A stretch of DNA of 64,000 bases from Gremmenia infestans. Lineage: Eukaryota; Ascomycota; Leotiomycetes; Helotiales; Hamatocanthoscyphaceae. Position numbers and translations under genes: made by a program. This document shows positions 56,731-64,000 of this stretch, piece after piece. Each line of letters starts with the position of its first letter. Within the stretch, counting starts at the first letter, position 1. The stretch is taken from the NCBI GenBank assembly GCA_032629725.1, contig JAFEVB010000023.1:744001-808000 (forward strand), written 5' to 3'. Under the pieces are notes generated by a model. The model saw nothing but the letters and a program-made list of their open reading frames with translations, had not been told where the DNA came from and searched no databases.

Positions 56731-58726
56731 TCACAACCCACTATCAACCTGATCCACAATATTCCCCGTAGACCACGTGGACCAATCCTTACACATCTCC
56801 GTCAACACCTGAGGAAGCGGCGTATCCTTTGCGATATCCGCCGGTCTCTCTATCAAATTGGCATATAAACCTCCAGACACGTGCCAGGCGATGTGGCAAT
56901 GGAAAGGCCACACGCCGGGGTTGTCAGCGTTGAACTGCATCACCATGTGTCCGCCGTTTCGTACCAACTGCACGTCTCGGCGTTGTGGGTTGTTGCCGCC
57001 GGTGGTGGACACGCCGTCCCAGTTGCCGGGGCCTTCGGAGATGATTTGCATGTTGTGGCCGTGGAGATGCATGGGGTGGGCGGCTGAGCCGGGGTTGTTA
57101 ACTACGATGCGGATGGTGGTGTTGGTGCCGTAGTTCTGAACGTTCCAGTCATCGGGGTAAGTGAAGTTTCCCTTATTTGCCATGAGTAGGATTGGTTGAT
57201 TGTAGTCTGCGCGGAAGGAGTTAGCACCTAGTGTCCAGAGGAAGTGGCCCGTCTCGTTGAAGTGGTAATTTATCTCTAGGGTCTGGGTGGTTGACGGGGT
57301 GGATGGAGCTAGGGGGTAGTAGGGGACTGTGAGCGAGAGGTCGTCGTTTGCGCAGGTCCCTGGATCGGGAATATCCCATGCGGTTGAGGTTGGTGGTTTG
57401 CTAGTGTCGGCTCTGTCGTAGTAAATGGCGGCAAGGGCAGCTGGTTGAGTAGTGATTCCGCATATCGTAGAGATGTTAGAGCGCATCCAGAAGGCCGAAT
57501 CCGATCTGCCTGCATTCGCGGTAACAAGAACGTCGGATCGTTGGCCAATGCCGAGAGTTACAACTTTCGTGGTGTATGGTTTCTGGAATTAGGTTAGTTG
57601 CCCTGCTTTTCTGAAGGAGTGGTATAACTAACAATCGGGACGAAATCGTTCGCGATGACTGTCATGCTGTGCCCGTCAATACTGAATCGCTGGAGACCTT
57701 CTCCTCCAACGTTCATCAAGCGAAGGCGATGAGTCTTCCCACTGGTAAACTTGAATTTCGAAATCCCGGCATTGCTGCTGCATGGCGTATTGTCACCAAC
57801 GGCAACGGTAGAACAGTTGAAGTTCATCTTTCCGTTGATCAAATTGTTGTCTGATGCTGGAGCTGGATTGAAATTTGCGTCAGTTACAGAAGCCATGGCT
57901 CCTTGAACGAGTTTAAAGTATTCAGTATGATAGTAGTCCGAAAGCATGACTGGACCGAGATCAATATCATACGGAGCATTTGTTGGACCATGTATGATCA
58001 TTGGACCAAAAAGACCGCCTGCAGACGTTATTAGCTCGAGACATGTAAGTTGATTACATAGAACGTACCAGCTAATTGAGCGGAGTAATGCGAGTGGTAC
58101 CATGATGATCCGTAAAGATCCGCTTTGAATGTATATGTGAAGGACGCCCCGGGAGCAATGGGGCATTGCTGCACTGCAGGGACACCATCAAACCACGGAC
58201 TTCCTTTTTGCAGAAGACCATGCCAATGCAATGCCGTACCCTCGGTAGGTCCAACAATTTGGTTATGCACCGTGATTACGAAAGTGTCGCCCCAGTTTGC
58301 CTCAAGCAAAGGTCCAGGGAATTGGCCATTGATCAATAGTACATCCTTCATATAGCCATCTGGGGCCATTTGACCACGCTTGATAGTGAAGTCATATGCT
58401 CGGATGATGCCAGTGTCTGGAGCGCTGGTATAGGGATTATCGCCCTTTGCCGTCAAGGGACCCCAAGGGAATCCCCATGGCAGCGGATTGTTGTTGAGAA
58501 ACTGGGGAAGTTGTGGATTATAGAGCGTGCCCCATGTAGATGCACTGTGAGCGTTCAGTGGATATTTTGAGATTGGCGATCTGCTGATTGGAAAGGGGTA
58601 AAAAGTTCATAAATGTGATTTGTCGTTATCACGAAAAATTTAAATTACATACCCATTCGTCTGCTGTTGCGACAAAGAGGCAACAATACCCAGTGCACCA
58701 CTTATAATATGACCAATGAGAGACAT
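56731..58726 (-). CDS. Laccase-type multicopper oxidase
   Basis: Four exons (58726-58653, 58580-58069, 58018-57633, 57582-56731) give 607 aa. A hydrophobic N-terminus (MSLIGHIISGALGIVASLS) acts as signal peptide. Three cupredoxin domains are visible with all four copper motifs: L1 ALHWHGLLQ, L2 SSWYHSHYSAQ, L3 HPMHLHGHNM, and L4 WPFHCHIAWHVSGGL, whose Cys-His links T1 and T2/T3 copper; Leu at the axial position indicates a high-potential site. Length and the absence of a C-terminal anchor fit secreted ascomycete laccases. The products are oxidised phenols plus water from O2. Roles range from lignin or phenol detoxification to pigment formation. It lies close to a ferroportin-like exporter and DHA2 transporter, but no operon logic applies. 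Intact. Confidence 0.95.
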
Positions 58727-59669
58727 AGCACTAATTAATATACTACGCGACAAAAGAGTGTAAAAGAAGCACCAAAAGAGTGTAAAAGAAGCAAAGTTGA
58801 AAAAGAGGAGAAATTAGAAAGAACAAGAAGGGTTATTCCTTATATGCAAGACAGATATGGACGGGCTCATTGAGCTTGGCCAAGCCACAGTCGCATTCAC
58901 TAACCATGAGTGTGAATAGAAAGTATCCATAATGAGAGGCCCGTGAGGTAATCGCTGTAGGTTTTAGGTAGGTACGAACTCGACCACGAGCACGAGATAG
59001 AGAATGGCAGGTGGCCAGCCCAGACTTGGTCAAAGCGTGTCTTACGACAAACGCAGTGTAGACAGGGGCACCATGAACATGAACGTTTCCGGGCCGTACG
59101 GAGGTATGATAATTAACCTAATTCAAGATGTATGGTCGGTGCTCATACTAAAAGCATCAAGTCTAACCGGAAGAACAGCATGTGAAATATCCACATCAGA
59201 AGTTAATTTCAGGCCTTGCACAGAAGCTGCATGTTGTTCCGATCGCTTTATCGGGAGACAGGGACTCTTCTCCAATGCCAGATTAGGCTATCTAGCTCGG
59301 GGGACCGTCCTATTCAGGTACACTAGAAAGGTTTCAGACATGATTGTTTGCGAGGATGGTTGGGTCGATTCGTTCTACTAAGAAAAATATTTATTCTCTG
59401 GCAGCGAGGGGACGCCGTAATATATATTGAGATTATACAAAGAGATATAATATACAAAGGGATGCAAATGCAAAGGCGATCAAGTCAGAATTTTGAATGA
59501 AGCGCTTGTTTCTGAATACAAATACGTAAAGTACCACACCTTTGGTACTTTTAGGCGAGAGAGTAGAATCGCAGGTGGTCCACGGCACGGCAAGGGATTG
59601 TAAGCCGGTAAACAGATCTCGATTTGTTTCAGCCTCATCCGTGCAGCGTGCCACTCGTACAGTACTTAA
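58727..59669. other. Laccase upstream region
   Basis: Contains a short tandem repeat at 58751-58793 just before the laccase start. No other gene seen. Confidence 0.45.
58751..58793. repeat. 22-bp tandem repeat, about two copies
   Basis: CAAAAGAGTGTAAAAGAAGC repeated once, within the laccase leader/promoter. Confidence 0.75.
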
Positions 59670-59919
59670 GTACGGAGGACGCGGTCAAAAGTATGGCATA
59701 TTCAGGGGTGCCCTATAAGCTCCACTCATTTACAGGTCATCGTATTTTAGCAACAGAGTCCTTCAACTATAGCGACCCTTAGGGCTTAACAGCCTATCAC
59801 TTTATTGACTGCCCACTAAATTCTAGCGCTCAAATCATTATATGCCCTATGAAGCCCCTTGCGATACCTTAACTCCACTAGCGCGGATCATTCCTGGCCT
59901 TTGACCGCGTCCTCCGTAC
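59670..59919. mobile_element. MITE-like element with 20-bp terminal inverted repeats
   Basis: GTACGGAGGACGCGGTCAAA at 59670-59689 is perfectly inverted at 59900-59919. The ~210-bp interior has no coding capacity and no extended symmetry. Counting the TA at each edge as the target duplication (TA-CGGAGG...CCTCCG-TA) fits a Tc1/mariner-type non-autonomous element. Other copies would be needed to prove mobility. Confidence 0.6.
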
Positions 59920-61705
59920 CTCACAAGTCTGTTCTTCCATGGGTACCCTCGTACCCTAGCTTTCTTGCAAACGACGACTCGGTGGCACATGCCTTCAAAT
60001 ACACAAGGTGAATATGACTTCGAAAATTGACAAGACTTGTTTTCTGGGCTGCGAGCAACACGAGTATCATCAATACGATGTGCCAGATTTATTTTAGTGA
60101 TTAGGGAGGAAGATTACAGGTACCGTATGTTTCAATTGATCGTTGAAAGAGTCCTTTTCGAGGCAAGTGGTATTTCTTGAGCTTTTAGTGTTGGTTCCCC
60201 ACTGAACTGAGCGTTCTGCGGCCTTGTCCACAAAAAGCCCGCCATCTATAAACACTATAGGGGCTAAACAGGAATCATTAAGTCGGAAAATTTTCGTTAG
60301 ACTCTTCGCTGGGTAAAAGAATCAAAGCTCACAAAGGTGGAAATGTTAGCAAACGGAGCTACAGGTGGACGAGATCATTTTGCCATGCTTAGTCAACGCT
60401 GCTCCGGATCGAGAAGACTTGTGGCTTGCTGGCCAAATTAGAAATTTCCACGATGATTCTCTTGGCTTGCTGAAACGATTCGAGAAGCGTTTAGAGCAAG
60501 TGAAAGATCTGTTTATGGTATTTGTGATTTAAGCTTATTTGTTAGCGCTACTGTTTTGCCATAGTCGAAAACCATCCATGTTGGGTTACACTAACCTCTC
60601 GTGTCTCTTTTTAATTAACTTTCGGATTAGTATCCTACCAGTTTATAAGTATGAATCCTGTACAAATCCTGGACTAAGCTGCTTGCTCCTAGGTTATAAT
60701 CCGGAGAGAGCAAGTAAGTGCGCTTGGCACGAGCGGGCAATTCAATTGAGAGTGTGGTTATACGAGGGACACCCCTCGCTGCTCCAAAGCTTATTATAAC
60801 TGTTGATCTCATGTTTCCCAGACGCGCTGATGTAGCTTGTTTTGATACCCACTCTTGTGCGTCTTACCTGGAGTTGCCCCGCAAAGCGGAAAGATAATGG
60901 CGGGGCTGAAAACCTGTGAGTCCCAACGATGTTGGAAATGCAGCTATTCTCACGGAATCGACCAACTGCATCCAGGCTCTTGTTTCATAGTTGGAGCTTC
61001 CCGCCGCGGAAGATACCGATTCCATTATCTCTGTGTTGTGCATGCAAGACGGGAGAATATTGGTGATAAGTGCCTTTCCATATTCCGAAAGCTTGTCTAA
61101 TGTGAACCGGTCTGTAAAAAGGTTCCCTGTTGCTGGACCTCTCAGGTGTTGATGAATGAATGATGAATGAATAAAAGCCTTTGAAAGAAATAGGTAATGC
61201 ATAAACAGGGTTATCGATGCTGTGCATAAGTGCCCTCAGTTCTGCAGAAGACCTGTCAGCTTCCACAGCGGTTATTATATATGAGCGGCTGATGAACAAA
61301 CGGTAAGTCTCGGCGCGGCTGTCAAACGTGCAACTTGGAATAAAGCCTTTGGAAGTAAGTAGGGCAAGTGAACAATAATGGCCCTAGAAATAACACAACG
61401 AAGGAACAGCACAATCCACTTGGATACAACAGTTTTCTTCGCAGCCACTCTGTCGTCTGCACCCAATTCCCTGCTATGTAGCTGTGCTGCATGCGCAAGT
61501 TATTCCAACCTAGAAATATGAACGAGGAAACTCGTCTCTTGGGTATTGTTGTAATATAGTGGTGGTACAAGGCGGGTTTGCTGAAGCCTCTCCGGGCTCG
61601 TGAATCCATGCCTATTATGTACATTGAACGCCTTTTGTGTTGGATGATTGCCTCGACGTCCCTTATTCCTCCTTCCCTCATCCCCGCTTGCTCGATACTT
61701 TGTCA
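59920..61705. other. Long gene-free stretch
   Basis: About 1.8 kb with short frames only. Candidates at 60539-60799 and 60855-61100 lack domains, convincing codon use or splice continuity. Confidence 0.45.
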
Positions 61706-62256
61706 TTATTCGTCCTTTGATTGATGGTATGGATGGCGCGGCATGATAAGAGGGCGGCGCTTTGATTGAAGGTAAGCATCCATTGCTTGTTGCGAGACGG
61801 AATCTGTTCGAATGGTACTTCCTATGGCCATGAAGAAACTGAAGCTTGTTAACAGCAACCCAAGCCAGAGCTTAGCAGAATATAAGACATTACCCAAATG
61901 TAGCTCCAGAACCAACCATATATTGTCCAAGTGATCGCATAACTCCGTTTGGTCCGGCACCGTATCTCATAATGTTGACAGAGCCTGTACAGCTATTAGA
62001 ACCGGGACTTGGCCTTTGAGTGCGCCAGCATACCAAATATAAAGCCAATGATGACCCCGACAGCTGGGATAAAGATATTAGCACAGCAAATGAGAAGACA
62101 GAGCCCAGGTAAATGCTTACTGCTACCCATCATGGCGCCCATCTTGACTGTTGGGCTGGTCAGTAGATGATTTCTCTTCTTACAAGTCAGGACATACAAC
62201 ATACACTTGTCGAAGTTGGACCCACCACCCATCTGTCCACTGACTGGAACCGGCAT
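61706..62256 (-). CDS. MGR2: Mitochondrial Mgr2/ROMO1-family protein
   Basis: Five exons (62256-62205, 62147-62121, 62063-62034, 61984-61894, 61838-61706) give 110 aa. Two exons are only 27 and 30 nt. Spliced, the protein reads MPVPVSGQMGGGSNFDKFK, then MGAMMGSTVGVIIGFIFG (TM1, glycine zipper), NIMRYGAGPNGVMRSLGQYMVGS and GATFGFFMAIGSTIRTDS (TM2), followed by a basic tail. The Gly-rich TM1 and the RYGAGPNG loop are diagnostic. In yeast, Mgr2 is a subunit of the TIM23 inner-membrane translocase that gates lateral release of preproteins; animal ROMO1 is homologous. Length agrees with fungal members. All splice sites are canonical. A housekeeping gene, intact, divergent from the FHA gene. Confidence 0.94.
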
Positions 62257-63141
62257 ATTGAGGGAGACTTGAACGTGTTGGGGGGAATGTTTGCCTGGCC
62301 TTGGTGCAGAACTTGAAGCTATTATTTCTCTTCGTTGGTTGCGTTACTTTGCTATGCTTCGCTTCGCTTCTTTCCCGAAATCCACAGGCGCCGACGCCGA
62401 CTCCAACCACCACACGCACGGGCCACTATTCCACGACACAGGAAAAATCACCTGACCAAACATCAATAGCAGTAGATAGGGGCTGGAGAAAGCCAAATCT
62501 TAGTCAAATTCAACATCTCCATACTCCACGTATTTGCTGCTGCCTTCATTCATGTCCGCACTTTGCCCTTCATCTCACGTGGTCGTGCGCGCGTGCTGTG
62601 CCTCCTTTACAGGTCAAGTATCCGAGCGTTGCCTCTGATTCGCCGACTTTCAACCTTGCGTGAGAAACCGACCTCGAAGGACCTCCAAACTTTCCATCTG
62701 GCAACGGTTCAGACCACCCACCACGGGAATCCTCCTCCACCACCATCTACCCCACCACCAGCACTACACCTGGCCTTTGTGAGTCTCTTCAATCCTATTC
62801 CCGACAGATCCTCCCTCTTGCGACGACTCCAACAGCCTCTTGGCGCTTGTTTTGGCTCTGCACCCCCCTCGTTCGTGACAATTCAAATGCACGGGCAACG
62901 GCTGATAATCTACAACAGAACAGGCTACTAGATCCTACGTACCTCATCCCCATCATATCTACCTGTAGAGATAGTACTCTAGCTTATAGCTCATCGGGTG
63001 GAAGCTTGGAGCAAAGCACTGTCTGCTGCTGCGTCGAGGTGTCAGGGGAGGTCACTAATCCAGCACTTTTCAATCATCATCACCCACAGCCTCATCAATA
63101 TATCCTGCAACCCTTAGCTACAAGCCTCGAAAACCTCACAG
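62257..63141. promoter_or_regulatory. Divergent promoter and long CT/CA-rich leader
   Basis: 885 bp between the Mgr2 and FHA start codons. The right half is rich in CCACCA/CTCC runs, as in fungal 5' leaders. A leader intron is possible but not resolvable. Frames at 62301-63182 look like noncoding shadows. Confidence 0.4.
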
Positions 63142-64000
63142 ATGACGGCAGTTGCGAGTCCACCGAGTTTTCAACAAAATAACAGGTCACCATGGGGTGC
63201 TAATGTCGGACAAGGAGGTCTCAATTCCATGAACGCCGACGAAGTCGCCCGAATGTTCATGCCACGCAAGAGCGCACAGCGCACCAACTCCTCCTCCTCG
63301 ATAGCCTCAAGTTCTTCTACCTCATCTAGCTCTACCATAAGTCAACCCTCGCCCCAGACCAATGGCGTCCCAATCTCACCTTCAGGAGATATCGGTTCCT
63401 TCGCGCGCAAAAAGCCCCCAAGGACAGGACCGTGGCCAACAAGCAAAGCAGAAGCAGTCTCTGGTGTCTCTAACGCACGCCCACAGTCCGTATTAGCGAC
63501 AAATGGATCATCTGCAGCATCTTCGATGCCTTCCATACACCAACCCTCACCCGTTGTCCCATCTCAGCACCTTCTACAAAGCCCTACACAACAAAATAAT
63601 GGAAATCGGCCACCTCCACAACCTATTGGGGAGGGCAACCCAGTCCTTTATTTGCTCTCCATGAATGGGACGTTCGAGCGGAAAACAATATCGGTCCCCT
63701 ACTACCCGGATAGTCTAAGGATAGGGCGCCAGACGAATGCAAAAACGGTACCGACACCTGCCAACGGATATTTCGACTCAAAAGTGCTGTCAAGACAGCA
63801 CGCCGAAATATGGGCAGACAAGAACAACGGGAAAATATATATTCGTGACGTCAAGTCTTCCAACGGCACTTTTGTGAACGGAGCTCGATTATCGGCAGAG
63901 AACCGCGACTCGGAGCCGCACGAGCTGCAAACACAAGACCATTTAGAACTCGGAATTGATATCGTTAGCGAAGACCAAAAAACGGTGGTGCATCACAAGG
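63142..64000 (+). CDS. FHA-domain protein (Far9/Far10-Vps64-like), partial
   Basis: Starts MTAVASPPSFQQ at the first ATG after the leader and runs off the right edge with 286 codons open. Residues ~20-165 are Ser/Pro/Asn-rich and disordered. From ~170 an FHA domain appears: VLYLLSMNGTFERKTISV, LRIGRQTN (phosphopeptide-binding Arg), KVLSRQHAEIW (the Ser-Arg-x-His signature), GKIYIRDVKSSNGTFVNG and DHLELGIDIV. FHA domains bind phosphothreonine. A Ser/Pro-rich leader followed by an early FHA domain is like fungal Far9/Far10/Vps64 proteins, tail-anchored STRIPAK subunits related to animal SLMAP. The coiled coil and membrane tail that would confirm this lie beyond the window. Confidence 0.85.
   Translation, partial: MTAVASPPSFQQNNRSPWGANVGQGGLNSMNADEVARMFMPRKSAQRTNSSSSIASSSSTSSSSTISQPSPQTNGVPISPSGDIGSFARKKPPRTGPWPTSKAEAVSGVSNARPQSVLATNGSSAASSMPSIHQPSPVVPSQHLLQSPTQQNNGNRPPPQPIGEGNPVLYLLSMNGTFERKTISVPYYPDSLRIGRQTNAKTVPTPANGYFDSKVLSRQHAEIWADKNNGKIYIRDVKSSNGTFVNGARLSAENRDSEPHELQTQDHLELGIDIVSEDQKTVVHHK

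Noticed and set aside
45210..58726. Whole block as a secondary-metabolite gene cluster
   Set aside because: No backbone synthase (PKS, NRPS, terpene cyclase) is present, and the genes are common single-function enzymes and transporters.

Overview
The window is nuclear DNA of a filamentous ascomycete. The evidence is short GT-AG introns (mostly 45-60 bp) with CTAAC/CTGAC-type branch sites, fungal-only families (Zn2Cys6 regulators, DUF1993, DUF7730, glutamic peptidases, ROMO1/Mgr2) and a retroelement decayed in the manner of repeat-induced point mutation (RIP). A leotiomycete is my best guess from overall gene content, but this is inference. Exon structures were assembled by eye from splice signals and continuity of protein families.

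Layout. 0-9.5 kb: edge of a sulfotransferase-like gene, a DHA2-type MFS transporter divergent from a C2HC+Zn2Cys6 regulator, a broken hexapeptide acetyltransferase, an Fpg/Nei-like fragment and two small hypothetical genes. 9.8-13 kb: AT-rich DNA with large hairpins, then a heavily broken gene of a large uncharacterised fungal family. 14-25 kb: an active-looking glutamic peptidase, a UMP-CMP kinase-like gene head to head with a viperin-like radical SAM gene, a DUF1993 gene, a glutamic-peptidase-like protein whose catalytic residues differ, and a cytochrome P450. 25-37 kb: an F-box pseudogene, an HDHD5/CECR5-type HAD protein, an unrecognised Ser/Pro-rich protein, a DUF7730 protein and an ankyrin protein. 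38.2-44.6 kb: a complete but mutated Ty3/gypsy element (432-bp LTRs, 5-bp target duplication) with an antisense accessory frame showing a Zn2Cys6-like cysteine pattern. 45-59 kb: a metabolic/export block of GNAT, SDR, IlvD-type dehydratase, ferroportin-like exporter, MFS, secreted alpha/beta hydrolase and laccase. 61.7-64 kb: Mgr2/ROMO1 and the start of an FHA-domain gene.

The most interesting biology is the divergent pair of nucleotide kinase and viperin homologue at 17.3-19.6 kb. Animal viperin lies next to CMPK2, and prokaryotic viperins often lie next to nucleotide kinases, so this resembles a fungal version of the ddhCTP antiviral module. In this copy the viperin frame carries an in-frame TAA and a doubtful splice donor. 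A second theme is decay: several genes carry frameshifts, nonsense codons or non-AG splice acceptors, mixed with intact housekeeping genes.
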